A DNA stretch of 64,000 nucleotides from the NCBI GenBank assembly GCA_038496675.1, contig CM076656.1, positions 17,819,662-17,883,661 of the forward strand, read 5' to 3'. This DNA comes from Rachycentron canadum. Lineage: Eukaryota > Chordata > Actinopteri > Carangiformes > Rachycentridae. Positions 40,601 through 50,156 of the stretch are shown one piece after another. The notes under the pieces were generated by a model that worked only from the letters and a program-made list of their open reading frames with translations, did no database searches and had not been told where the DNA came from. The translations under genes and the position numbers were made by a program. The stretch's first letter is position 1. Every line of letters starts with the position of its first letter.

Positions 40601-41898
40601 CTGAGAGACACATTCAGCAGACATATGGTTTGTGTTTAGCAAGAAGAAACAATAATCAAATCCGTTGATCCTCTTCTTGCTGCAAGGATGATTGCTAATA
40701 TAAAAGTCTGTTCCGTCTAATCATAATTTAGGATGGGGCTGTAATTACCTCCGCCCTCTCACAACAACACTCTGTCTAAACAGGATGGAGCAGGCTTCCA
40801 CAGACACTGAAGAGCCCAGTTTCCACTGTGGATGCTATCTGTATAACAGTGCTCATTTCATCTATGTAATTGTTGTTTTAAAGTTTTTGCCAATGTCAAA
40901 GTCAATGTTTGCATTTTTCAAAAAAGGCACTAAAGCTGAATAAAATAAATAAATACATTAGGGCACACAGATTTATAATGTAATGTAAAATCTAAAATCA
41001 AGAAGAAAATTGGAGAGAAAATATTCCCCCATTCATTCATTCATGAAATTATTGTTTCAACCTCTGAAAAAAGCTTTTCTATATTCAGCTAAATGGGCCA
41101 ACATCACACTAATCCTCACATGAACTGAAGGCTGTCATGCCTTGTTAACATCCACAGGAAATGCAGATTTGCTTGGCACTTGCGCCACATACTGCACATC
41201 ACTTCACATGGCTTTCTTGTGCAATAGGCACTTTGATTGTGACGGCAATTTATGAACTGGCCAAGGATCCAAGTGAGTTCTGGGTTTAATTAACAGATCT
41301 AATCCACAACTGCAAACAGGGCTCTCAACACAAATCAAATACACAGTACAGCTGCATCAAAGGATGCTCTACAGGAGACATATGGAAGCAGTGTAATTTC
41401 AGATGATGGCTTTTATCAAATCTCAAATAACCTGGAAACTGATAATTGGTTTTGTTTGCAAGACAGACCGCTGCTGTTTGACTGACTTTGTATTCATCCT
41501 CATAGTTTAGGCTTAATAAAGGCAGTTATAATATGATAAATCCACTATATCCAGAAATCACTGGACTTTGTAATCACCTCAGCAGCATCAGTTGGACAAG
41601 ACATGACACAGGGCCTACCTTGCAAGGGCGGGAGAGAGAAGCACGAACGCGGAGCTTTGGCTGACAGATGCGCTTTTTGCTCGGACGCGCAGAGTCGCTT
41701 CGGGCTGGCGCAGCTCATGTGAGTCGGGGTGTCATGGGGGCTCCGGCAAATCTGAGATCCAAAACCACCGCTCCCGGCTCGGCGCGCACAGATGTCCGCC
41801 TTGCTGCCGTACACGGAGAGCGTCAGGCCGGTGAAGTCCGTGAAAGCTGGGGTCTGACAGTGGCTGACCATCCCGAACAGCGCTGAGGAGTTCTGCAT
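11051..41898 (-). CDS. glis1: GLIS family zinc finger 1, partial (three exons; fingers 3-5 and C-terminus outside window)
   Basis: Nuclear GLI-similar Kruppel-like transcription factor that binds GLI-type DNA sites through five C2H2 fingers. Coding exons seen: 41898-41619 (280 nt), 14122-13930 (193 nt) and 12599-11051 (1549 nt), 2022 nt or 674 codons. Splice phases agree: exon 1 ends phase 1, exon 2 carries 2+189+2 nt, exon 3 carries 1+1548 nt. The last 69 codons hold finger 1 (starts CRWIDCSAAYEQQEEL) and finger 2 (CFWAGCIRRYKPFNARYKLL), then the linker SGEKPNKCM, where the exon stops at a gtgagt donor. GLIS1 rather than GLIS3 is favoured by KCM after the linker, by SSQMSMVACVNGFR resembling the GLIS1 SSQTSLVTCVNG segment, by VNGAYCSEKD resembling the GLIS1 long form VNGSYGHSSEK, and by the dio1/ssbp3 neighbours. 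Exons 2-3 are secure; exon 1 is less so because its peptide does not obviously resemble human GLIS1. Confidence 0.88.
12600..13929. other. glis1 intron between exons 2 and 3
   Basis: Bounded by ag|gtaaag and ccttacag on the minus strand; 1330 nt. No gene or recognisable repeat inside. Confidence 0.8.
13930..14122 (-). CDS. glis1: glis1 exon 2
   Basis: Acceptor ctttttccag at 14124-14123, donor ag|gtaaag at 13929-13928. Begins with two bases (tg) completing a GTG valine and ends with AG, which joins A of exon 3 to make arginine. The peptide V-NGAYCSEKDVDAELGDAEG matches in position and style the KVNGSYGHSSEK segment of long-form mammalian GLIS1, which is how it was recognised. Confidence 0.85.
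15869..15896. repeat. exact 14-bp tandem duplication
   Basis: gcctttacaactga occurs twice without spacer. Confidence 0.9.
17205..17545 (+). mobile_element. possible dispersed repeat fragment
   Basis: The blocks ggagtaagtcccatgtttat, agctagctgctaactttg, gagactaactatcaccca and acctacagcagctttaaa recall a teleost interspersed repeat. Recognition is from memory only. Confidence 0.4.
19005..19145 (+). mobile_element. probable dispersed repeat fragment
   Basis: The string running through tcacttttgaagcccaaatc, ggaactgcaggttttggcac and ttggcttaattttttagccc resembles a repeat seen many times in fish genomes. Old and short; boundaries uncertain. Confidence 0.5.
24083..24130. repeat. (TG)n microsatellite
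   Basis: Uninterrupted TG run of 48 nt. Confidence 0.93.
24895..25270 (+). mobile_element. degenerate dispersed teleost repeat
   Basis: Contains in order the hallmarks of a very common fish interspersed repeat that I recognise: aatgctaatgctaacatgg, the gtgttagcatggtgacc block, ctgatgggaatg, attggaccaatt, and a gaggggcacatgaatgt / accaaatttc block. Diverged from the usual sequence and carries no coding capacity. Its class cannot be assigned without a repeat library. Confidence 0.65.
26488..26541. repeat. perfect 25-bp inverted repeat, four-base loop
   Basis: Arm 26488-26512 (atttcaagatgtttataatt then gtatt) is the exact reverse complement of 26517-26541; loop ttag at 26513-26516. Inside the long glis1 intron. 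Confidence 0.97.
34617..34660. repeat. (TC)n microsatellite
   Basis: TC run that leads directly into the GC-rich patch starting cagctgacagctg. Confidence 0.92.
36442..36477. repeat. (AAT)n microsatellite
   Basis: AAT units with one aac variant. Confidence 0.9.
41619..41898 (-). CDS. glis1: probable glis1 first coding exon
   Basis: Open frame from ATG at 41898 (peptide begins MQNSSALFGMVSHC) to a caag|gtaggc donor, 93 codons plus one base. Phase 1 fits exon 2, giving Q-V-NGAY across the junction. GC-rich relative to its flanks, and upstream of the rest of glis1 on the same strand. The frame stays open upstream to a T-rich tract, and a strong acceptor (T-run, then tgcgcag) lies at 41947-41946, so the exon may begin at 41945 with a separate 5'UTR exon further upstream. 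I could not match the peptide to a known GLIS1 N-terminus from memory. Confidence 0.6.
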
Positions 41899-42250
41899 CG
41901 ATGCCTCGGCTCGCCCATGCAGTGTGAAGCCGCTGCTCACATTACCTGCGCACACGGAGAGACAAAAAAAAAAAAAAAAAAAACCCCAAAACAAATGACT
42001 GCAAGATGTAGACGGTTCAGTTCAGCCGCTACCACAGACGGCGATTCTTTGAACAGGAAGAATGAACACGTTGGAAAAAGGCAATTAAACTTAGGGGATT
42101 TGGCAACACCTACCTTGTCCGATAAGCCTATAAGGAGCAGGAAAAGTTTGATTGCGCACATCAGCATGTTTGTCAAACCGGAGGGGGAAGCATTTGCAAG
42201 CCTGATCGATAGCATCCTCTCAGTGAGGATCAGTCATCAGCATCCCATAC

Positions 42251-42288
<38 letters not shown>
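42251..42288. repeat. (TC)n microsatellite upstream of glis1
   Basis: Pure TC run about 350 bp upstream of the proposed glis1 start, that is GA-rich in the sense strand. Confidence 0.93.
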
Positions 42289-42291
<3 letters not shown>

Positions 42292-43233
42292 ATTGACACC
42301 CGATAGCTCCCTGCAGGACTCGGGAGCACCAATGAAGACCGGGTCCGTGTTTTTGTGGGAGGACAAGATCTGGATCAGGACGGCTGTGGCTGTCGTAAAT
42401 CTGAGCTTGGATGTAAAGATGCTGCTCTTATACAGCCTATATGACCCCGTGCGCTCCCAGCCACGATGCGCCGAGCGCCGCGTGACTTGTTGGTTAATGT
42501 AAAAAAAATAATAATAATTAAAAAAAAACAAAAAAAAAAAAAACAACTGGATATAAAAATGTCCAACAGGTCTTTCAGCAGCGGTGCTGTCCAAACTTTG
42601 GTACAGTTTGGTAATAACTGACCGGGAGGCTGATGTAATTGATTAAACACTCGTCGGTTTTATTGCATTTTGTTGCTTTATGAGGGAAAACACTAGAAAT
42701 TATGATCATGTGCTAAAATGCTGGTGACATGCGCGTCACAGCTCTTTGACTTTGAAAAGCTACTGAAACCTGTGCAGCCAGGAGTCCCACATGTGAGATG
42801 TCACCGTTTGGTTTTTAATGATCGATGGATTAAAGTGAAAATTAAAAAAAAAAAAAAAAGTAAATAGGGGGTTTTATTTTGAATTATTAATTGTGTCTCA
42901 ATATCTTGGCTCTTTAAGTTTGACTAACTAAGACAAACAATGGTGCGAGATGATGATAAAAAAATAACCTCACGGAGAAATTTTGTAAATATTGGATTTA
43001 AAATTAATCTCTTGGCAATAGGTCAAAGTTTTGGCTTTTCTGAGGATTTTTTTTTTTTCAAATAAATAAAGAGAAATAATAAATAATAATATCGTTGCAG
43101 CTCTTCATAATATCTGTGATCCCACATTAAATCGTTGGTCTTTGCTCGTCCTGTACCGAGACGGTGACCTGGTCTTGAGAGAGGCGTTTTTCACCAGGAA
43201 CAGCTCTTTTATTTGGGAAATGCTGTTCTTACG

Positions 43234-43247
43234 GCGCCATCTAGTGA
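43234..43247 (-). promoter_or_regulatory. CTCF-like motif
   Basis: gcgccatctagtga is the reverse complement of a CCACTAGATGGCGC-type CTCF core with one change. Motif match only. Confidence 0.4.
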
Positions 43248-43608
43248 CTTTTACGCAAAAGCCAAAAATCCTAACTGGGTCACAGTTGAGACAGGGAGCC
43301 GCAGCAGCGCTTGGTTGTTAGTATGCAAACACATGGGGGGTGGAACAACGCACTGAGTGAAAGTGTATCAGTAATACAGTGACACTGATAAACTGACGGG
43401 GTGCGCTCGTTTTTCCTGTCGGTTCAGACGCAGATGTGGCTGCACGGAGGTGGAAATGCGTGACAGGAATTACAGGATCCGACGCTGCCTTTACGTGCTG
43501 TTGGAAATGCAAAGAATGCACATGAGCATGAACGACCACTGTTTCCTGAGATATGTATACAGCAGCTCAAATGGAGGGAAAGAGAGTTTAGTCTATTGGT
43601 TCATGACA

Positions 43609-43610
<2 letters not shown>

Positions 43611-43640
<30 letters not shown>
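43611..43640. repeat. (ATT)n microsatellite
   Basis: Ten ATT-type units. Confidence 0.92.
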
Positions 43641-43643
<3 letters not shown>

Positions 43644-45439
43644 GTAAATACACATGTTCCATCATTAACTTTTTGTCCATGTCTGAATTATTTCTTTAAC
43701 AAAATGCACAAAACTGAGACTGTTTAAAAAATCAGTGATCTGGACTTAATTCAATCATCAAGTTACAGTTATGGTGACACTGAACTGACATCAACTTTGA
43801 TACAACTTTTGCAACTTGTATCACCAGGTTGTTAACAAAAACTGATCAATAACTGATACTGATTGATTCTTGCGTGTTCCCTCTCTCTTACTCATCACCT
43901 ATCTGGTAGAAAAATTAAACCCCACTAGGCCCTGAGGCAAAATGAGCTTGTGTGGACTGATTCCCCCTCTGTTCTTCCCATTCTCTGTGCATTAGAGCGC
44001 ACACAGTAGAATACAAATGTTATGTTAATCACATTTTTGCCTGGAGACACAGAAACAACCAATTGCCTTCACTCGGGTTAACTGTGTCCATAACTTTGCT
44101 CTGTAAATCTGAAACTACAAGACAGCGGCACCTCGACAATGCAGGATCTGCCTTCAAGTTCTTATCATTTCAGGTGATGTTGTGCTTTAGTGGTGCATCC
44201 TAGTCAAATTTGCAATTAACTACACAGACTATCTGGAAAAGTGAGTGAGTCTCTGGCTTTTGCAGCCATGTGCTTTTTGAATGAAAAAATATTTTGAAAC
44301 ATCACAACAGGTGTAAGGACAGCCAAAACTCCCTTTATTTTATTTTGGTGTCAAAAGCTGCAGTCCTTTGGGATGTCAAAGCAGGAAAACTACAGGTATA
44401 ATTAGAAACATTTATAATGACAGATTTTCATTCATGTAACCCAGATCCAGGGTCCTGGAACTGTGAATTGATTGCATAATCACACAGATACAGATCAGGA
44501 GCTTCGGATCAGGCTGTGTTCACATTAAATATCAGAATGGGGGAAATGTGATGTCATTGACTTTGACCTTGGCATTTCATGCAACAGGAATCTGAGGTTG
44601 AAGGTTGTTTGGACCCGACTTGCCCCATGTCAACAATCCAGGCTGGTGGATGCTCACTCTGGGCCCCCCTCCGTTCATACCAATTAATCATGTATTCTGA
44701 GTATTGTTGCTGACCATGTGCATCACTTTATGCCTACAATTTACCATATTCATATTTAAGAAGCAAAAGCTGTCTCAAACTGGTTTTGTAAACATGGCAG
44801 TGAGTCCAGTTCAGTGTACTTCAGTGACCTCCCCAGTCATCAGATTCAGATGTTTTGGGAGCTAGTGAGCATAAATGTGCAGCTCTAATCTGAAGAAATG
44901 TGCAAGAAGTGACGCAGTAATGTTAACATGGACCAAAATCTAAAAGGAATGTTTTCATCTTTGTGAAATCCAGGTCACCAATAACTGAGGCAAAAGGGTG
45001 GCCCCACCCACCCTGTAAGCTGTTCCTAATAAAGAGTTTGGGTTTGGTTTATCTACATCCCCTTGACCTCTGAGAATAAAACTCATTCAGAGAGTAAAAT
45101 GTGTTCATTACATCATGGAGGGCCATGGTGAGGCAGGTGTAACAGGCCTATAACAGAACTGCCTACACATAATGAAATCAGAGTCGTGGGATGTGCATGC
45201 CAGATTTTTTAAAGTTTTATCATTAAGTAATTGATGAGAAAGCAAAGTAGAGCGGCAGCAAGCTGAGTTCAACTAAAAACAACCTCTCCTGCTGTCAATA
45301 TGCAAACACGCATTGCACCAAGTAGTCATTACTACATTACTCACTAGTTATTATAACATTACTATACAAGTACTGAGAAGTCATTGTTGCATTATTAATA
45401 CATTGCACCCTGTAAAGTTTCGTGACTGCATCGTGCAGG

Positions 45440-45474
45440 ACTGATGCTATCAGAGTCACTCTGATAGCATCAGT
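45440..45474. repeat. perfect 17-bp inverted repeat, one-base spacer
   Basis: Arms 45440-45456 (actgatgctatcagagt) and 45458-45474 are exact reverse complements around the C at 45457. Lies in the gap between the two minisatellite blocks. Confidence 0.95.
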
Positions 45475-45505
45475 ACTCAATGTACCTCTGAGGTAGCCAG
45501 GTTGA

Positions 45506-45510
<5 letters not shown>

Positions 45511-45557
<47 letters not shown>
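45511..45557. repeat. (CA)n microsatellite
   Basis: CA run within the gap of the minisatellite array. Confidence 0.93.
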
Positions 45558-45558
<1 letters not shown>

Positions 45559-46918
45559 CAGATAGTGTTAGACTAAACCACAAAATTTAGATTTTGCCAT
45601 CTTTTGAAAAACTGAGTATTTTGAGCTGTCCTAAAGAGGTTTCCAGCCTCTTCAACAACTCTAAAATAAAAAAAGAGAGACTCTTGCCATCAGATCACTC
45701 CATCAAGACATTCTGTCCTACAAGTACAGTGTCATACACGTTACACAAATACTCCTTTGTTATTACCATATTATTACAGTACTCAGTAGTTATTACTACG
45801 TTACTAAATATGTACTCAGTCATTACCACATTTTTTACATAAGTGCTAATTAGTTATTACTTCATTATTAAATATGTCCTCAGTAATCACTGCATAATTA
45901 CATAAACACTCATAAGTTTTTATTGCATTATTACATAATAATAATTTGTTATTACTACATTATTACATAAATACTCATTTGTTATTATTACGTTATTGCA
46001 TGAGTACTTGTTGTTATTACTACGTTGCTAAATATGTCTTCAGTCATTACGGCATTATTATGTAAGTACTCATTAGTTATTACCACAGTATTACATAAAT
46101 GCTAAATAGTTATTACTTCAGTATTAAATATGTCCTTAACACTCATTAGTTATTATCACATTATTATATAATAAAAATTATTTGTTATTACTACATTATT
46201 ACATACATACTCATTTGTTATTACTACATTATTGCTTGAGTACTCAGTCGTTACTACTATGTTACCAAATTTCCCATGTGGATAGTATTCTGATTCTGAT
46301 TATTACATAAATACTCAGTAGTTATTACTACATTATAATATTAAGTACTGAGTTATTACTACATTATTATATTAATTACTGAGTTATTACTACATTATCA
46401 CACGAGTTCTCAGTAGTTGTTACTTCATAATTAAATATGTCCTCAGTCATTACTGCATTATTACGTAAGTACTCAGTAGTAGTAGTTACTACATTATTAA
46501 CTATAGTAAAGCAAAGAAACGTCTGACTTCCAGTGTTTGCTGGGTATCATTATCTGAGACTGTGATAATGCTGAGGCAACAGATGGAGCTGATTAACTTC
46601 TACTGGAAAGGCCCATGCTTGAAGATTGAACACCACATTTTCCTGAGCCAGGGAAATCGATGAGGTCTCATATACACGTCTCTTCTTGTTAGGATTTCCA
46701 ATTGCACAATACTGGGAGGTCGGGTTTTTAAAGGAGGACTTGGGAAAGGATCGAGGGGCCACCTCAAGGAAGTATTTTAGAAAGTACGAGCTCACAGAGA
46801 GGCCTTGAAGGCAGCTGTTATCAAACATGAGCCGAGTGGGCGGAAACCGATTAACAATGAAATGACAGTTTCTGCGAGAGCGGCGGCGAAAACGGGACTT
46901 GTCCGTCAAGGCGCAAGC

Positions 46919-47255
46919 ATGTTTCTGCAAAAACTGCTGCTCTACATTTCCACAGCAGGCACGTTTTGCTACATGGTCTCACTCAATATCATAGTCAGGA
47001 TTATGCATTTTGTTTCACCAAGTCTCACCAAGAAGCAAATGCTGAGAATGGGTGAAAGAATCACCATGACCCAGAATCCTAACTTTAAATATGAGGATTG
47101 GGGACCGACTTTTCAAACCTTCACCTTCATCAAAACCGCCACCCGGCACATGTGGCTTTCCCTCGGACAAGAGGCCTTTGTGGGAGGAGAAGCTCCGGAC
47201 TCACCTGTGATCACTATGGACGGGGAGAAAACGAGCATGTGCAAGTACTTGAAAG
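46919..47255 (+). CDS. dio1: dio1 exon 1
   Basis: Encodes the start methionine, the membrane anchor and the MGERITMTQNP segment to KYLKG; 337 nt, ends phase 1 at donor g|gtgcgt. Confidence 0.95.
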
Positions 47256-48197
47256 GTGCGTTGTGCAGACCCACGCTTGACATGCACTGCTCCGCTTGAA
47301 CCCGATGACCAAATACTAACTGTGCTTTCTCCGCAGGCAACAGGCCGCTGGTGCTGAGTTTTGGAAGCTGCACCTGACCCCCGTTCATGTTCAAACTTGA
47401 CGAGTTCAAGCAACTCGTCAAGGACTTCAGCGATGTGGCCGACTTTCTTGTCGTCTACATCGCCGAGGCACATTCAACAGGTGAGTGAAAGGCACCATCA
47501 TCATCACCATCACCATCACCATCATCATCATCATCATGAAAAGCATTGGAGGAGAAACAGTGCTTCAAAAATATCTAAAGTAAAGAAAGAAAAAACAACT
47601 TTATTTATTAGCACTTCTCTGAAATGTTACAGCATATTCTATATTTCTCATTTCTCAAGTTTTTTTTAAAATATGTTTGCAAGAATACAACAAATGGAGT
47701 TAAACTTAAACTTGACTCATAGCATCATATTTTGCTGAAGAATTTAGATGTTTAGTCACCGAAAAAGTTTTACTTCACCAAAGAAATCAGTTCCTGAGAT
47801 CACGGGGCAGTGACAGTGCCATTAAAATTACTGCTTTATTGCTTTCACTGTTGCTCCAGTGGAAAAAAATAACAACAACTTTATCTCTGTCTCAGATGGT
47901 TGGGCCTTTGCCAACAACATCGACATCAACCGCCACCGGAGCCTGGAGGACAGGCTCTCTGCAGCACAGATCCTGCTTCAAAAGGAGCCTCTGTGTCCGG
48001 TGGTCGTGGATGTGATGAATGATGTCTCTGCCATAAAGTATGGTGCCCTGCCTGAGAGGCTTTATGTGCTGCAGGCTGGGAAAGTGGTCTACAAGGTGAG
48101 ATCCATACACCACTGACACCAAGATAAATTTCTGTGATTCCTGATTGACAAGTTTCCTATAGAAGTAACAGGAAATTACTTTCCCTCCACCTTCACA

Positions 48198-48242
<45 letters not shown>

Positions 48243-48583
48243 ACACTTGTTCCTCTCATACAAGTGGTATGGACATAAAGTCATCGCACTAAGCCTACTC
48301 ACGCTATCGCGTGGGGAGGAGCAGTAAAAGAAACAAATTCTTGGAAAGGAGCCAGGCTGATGGTTTGCGTGCCAGAAATGTAGACTTACACGCTATCGCA
48401 TGACAAAGACACGCGTTTGATGTCTTATCTCAGTATGTTCTTTCTGTTCGTTCTTTGAAACAAAACTTGAATCGAAATGAAAATGTACTCTAACACTCCT
48501 CGCTCTGTGTTCCTTAGGGGGGCACAGGACCCTGGGGATACAGCCCATCAGAAGTGCGTTCGTTCCTGGAGAAGATGAAATAA
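46919..48583 (+). CDS. dio1: type I iodothyronine deiodinase, selenoprotein (complete, four exons)
   Basis: Membrane selenoenzyme that removes iodine from thyroid hormones (T4 to T3, and clearance of rT3). Exons 46919-47255, 47337-47480, 47896-48095 and 48518-48583, all with gt/ag borders; 747 nt, 248 residues plus stop (human 249). Residues 5-30 form a hydrophobic N-terminal anchor. The active site is GSCT-Sec-PPFMFKLDEF, with Sec126 encoded by TGA at 47375-47377, the same residue number as human DIO1. Further landmarks: MGERITMTQNPNF at residues 44-56, DFLVVYIAEAHSTDGWAF, CPVVVDVMNDVS, ALPERLYVLQAGKVVYK, and GPWGYSPSEVRSFLEKMK at the end. Start: the in-frame ATGs upstream are not used in this call because ATG 46919 places both MGER (M44) and Sec126 exactly on the human numbering, and it has A at -3. 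Only FMFKLDEFK-type sequence (DIO1) rather than DIO2/DIO3 follows the Sec. Introns are short (81, 415, 422 nt). Confidence 0.97.
47337..47480 (+). CDS. dio1: dio1 exon 2 (selenocysteine exon)
   Basis: 144 nt after acceptor ctccgcag. Encodes NRPLVLSFGSCT-Sec-PPFMF. The TGA at 47375-47377 is in frame with both flanks and is followed by well conserved deiodinase sequence, so it is a recoded codon and not a disabling mutation. Donor cag|gtgagt. Confidence 0.97.
47375..47377 (+). other. dio1: UGA selenocysteine codon of dio1
   Basis: In-frame TGA between ACC (Thr125) and CCC (Pro127) in the deiodinase active-site motif SCT-U-PPF. Sec is the nucleophile in deiodination, and the position equals Sec126 of human DIO1. 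Confidence 0.96.
47493..47537. repeat. (CAT/CAC)n trinucleotide repeat in dio1 intron 2
   Basis: Begins 13 nt after the exon 2 boundary and runs about 45 nt. Confidence 0.92.
47896..48095 (+). CDS. dio1: dio1 exon 3
   Basis: 200 nt between ctgtctcag and aag|gtgaga. Encodes DGWAFANNIDINRH through LPERLYVLQAGKVVYK, the C-terminal half of the thioredoxin-like fold. Confidence 0.96.
48194..48240. repeat. (CA)n microsatellite in dio1 intron 3
   Basis: CA run of about 45 nt. Confidence 0.93.
48518..48583 (+). CDS. dio1: dio1 exon 4 and stop codon
   Basis: Acceptor gttccttag. 66 nt encoding GGTGPWGYSPSEVRSFLEKM-K and TAA at 48581-48583. The C-terminal motif GPWxYxPxEVRxxLEK is typical of DIO1. 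Confidence 0.95.
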   Translation, partial: GGTGPWGYSPSEVRSFLEKMK

Positions 48584-49120
48584 GAAAATTGTTATTTCAA
48601 GTAGTTGCCATCTGTGCTGTCTGTAGGGCGGGTGGGGGTTAACTCTGTAACCAACATATTTTACTAGTAGAGAGTAAACTCAGTTTTTCTTTAATCAGTC
48701 ACCAATCAATACACTCTCACATCTGCATGTTGTTCTGTGGCTGCTCTCAGGCATCTCTCTTGTCAACCAGTGCATGACTAGATAAATAATGCAACCGCTC
48801 CAAACTTGCGCTAAAACAGATCTCAACCGTCAACCTCTGTACTCGACATCACGTCTCAGTGTTTCTTAGTGACGGCTACAGATCAAACCATTGGCCTCTT
48901 GTAGCCAGATGAGATGAAACACATGAGAGGTGGTCCACTCAGAGTTGGTGTATGAGGTATCATCATGTACAGGAGATGGTGTGTGCCTTTGTGTGTGTTT
49001 TTTCACCTGTTTTAAATCTTAACTTTGAAGTTCAAAGACAAATCCTGAGGACTTATGTCAGTGGAAGCACTTGTTTTCCAGGTCTTTGTCTATAAATGCT
49101 TCGAGGTAATTCAGTAGGAA

Positions 49121-49184
49121 GCTGCTTTTTACATGATGATTACAGTGCAAACCTCTGGTAGCTGTAATTTGATGAAAGATGACT
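49121..49184 (+). promoter_or_regulatory. dio1: SECIS element of dio1 (3'UTR)
   Basis: The quartet core has ATGA at 49133-49136 and TGAT at 49170-49173. Between them is a stem ATTACAG (49139-49145) pairing with CTGTAAT (49162-49168), extended by a G-T wobble, and an apical loop carrying the unpaired AAA at 49149-49151. CTTT below the core can pair with AAAG. The arrangement ATGATG-stem-GCAAA-stem-TTGAT closely follows mammalian DIO1 SECIS elements. It lies 550 nt after the stop codon. It recruits SBP2 and eEFSec so that UGA126 is read as selenocysteine. Confidence 0.93.
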
Positions 49185-50150
49185 TAAAGATAGGCTTTCT
49201 CTGACTAATGTTGGAGCATTTATGACAATGAGCTCTTTCAAAAACAAGTCACAATATATTTGCTTTTCATTGCAGTTTCATTCAGGAATGTTTGAATCAT
49301 GGAGAAAAACAATCTCTCAGTTCGTATTCAACCAGAGTGTGTTGTAAATCATTAAAATGAGAAGTGTCAGAACTTCGCCACATATCTGTAGTTGTGTTGT
49401 CGCTGCTCTGACTCAATGACCCGATCAGACAGGATGAGATTGTCAAAGCTGCAGAGGTCCTCATATGTAGATTGTTGCAGGGGTTTCAGTGTTGACACAC
49501 ACAGCAGTCTTCCACCATGTGTGGCTCTGATCATTGTTTGCTGTCTGGTCTGGACGTGATAGACGGTAAACATACTGCAGTGTGTGTCAGTTATACAAGT
49601 TCAGCGAATCCCCAGCGCACACATACATGCATGCGAGTTGTAGAGTGCGGCATTCAGATCCTGCTGTGAGTTAATACCTAACTGTGTCACCTTTGCACAC
49701 AAATTGATTTTGGCTTCGGTTATGTTTGGAGTAAATGTCACTCTCACTATAAAACTGCCTCTGTTGTTTTAATTCTTCGATAGTGTTACATAACACTTTA
49801 ATCAAATGTGAGTTTGTGACTTTCCAGGGTCTATTGACCAAAGTCTGTGTGAGGGGTGAATGAGCACAAAATGACTTGTAACTGTTTTGATAATTGAAAA
49901 TACTGCTGATGCAACACTCAAGACATTAATTTTTTTTTTTTTTTAAATTTGCCTCAAGGGAAGACTTATAAGACTCCTGACTGTTTGAAAGTATTTTAAT
50001 AATCTCTTTTCATCTTTGTCTTTATTCAGGTTTTTCTACTTCTCAACATTAATAACCTTCTCATGTATTTGGGTATATTTCAGTATTAGTTATATTATTA
50101 GTTAGTATTATTATTAAATTTAAAAAGTTAATATTTTTCATGATCCAAGC

Positions 50151-50156
50151 AATAAA
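50151..50156 (+). terminator. candidate distal poly(A) signal of dio1
   Basis: AATAAA followed within about 30 nt by a GT-rich element. An upstream ATTAAA at 49351-49356 could give a shorter transcript that still contains the SECIS. Confidence 0.55.

Larger units (their letters stand above)
14123..41618. other. long glis1 intron (27.5 kb)
   Basis: Inferred from phase-compatible exons at each end. Holds dispersed-repeat remnants (near 17.2-17.5, 19.0 and 24.9-25.3 kb), TG, TC and AAT microsatellites, a perfect hairpin at 26488-26541, a GC-rich patch at 34.66-34.8 kb and a possible extra 5' exon at 23698-23836. Otherwise AT-rich with no supported gene. Confidence 0.6.
45322..46500. repeat. AT-rich degenerate minisatellite, about 33-bp unit
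   Basis: Repeated motif of the form taaatactcattagttatt followed by actacattattaca, about 33 bp, in two blocks: a short one at 45322-45410 and the main one from about 45750 to 46500. The variants (a)cgttactaaatatgt, cgttgctaaatatgt and tgttaccaaat recur at 45801, 46025 and 46262, a higher-order spacing near seven units. It ends about 420 bp upstream of the dio1 start. Confidence 0.85.
41899..46918. other. glis1-dio1 divergent intergenic region
   Basis: About 5 kb between the two start codons. Contains the presumed glis1 5'UTR and promoter (GC-richer patch to about 42.5 kb with a TC run), an ATT repeat, a CA repeat and the 33-bp minisatellite. No protein gene seen and no clear TATA box for either gene. 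Confidence 0.65.

Noticed and set aside
45322..46500. CRISPR-like repeat spacing
   Set aside because: Units are contiguous and degenerate with no spacers; this is a eukaryotic minisatellite.
46805..46918. In-frame upstream ATG giving a 38-residue longer dio1
   Set aside because: The downstream ATG at 46919 reproduces human numbering for both M44 and Sec126; the extension resembles no deiodinase.
46550..46930. 126-codon frame on the minus strand across the dio1 5' region
   Set aside because: Overlaps the 5' flank and start of dio1 in antisense; basic-rich composition fits a shadow of GC-rich upstream DNA.
47375..47377. dio1 as a pseudogene because of an in-frame stop
   Set aside because: The TGA is at the catalytic selenocysteine, a SECIS follows, and all splice sites and frames are intact.
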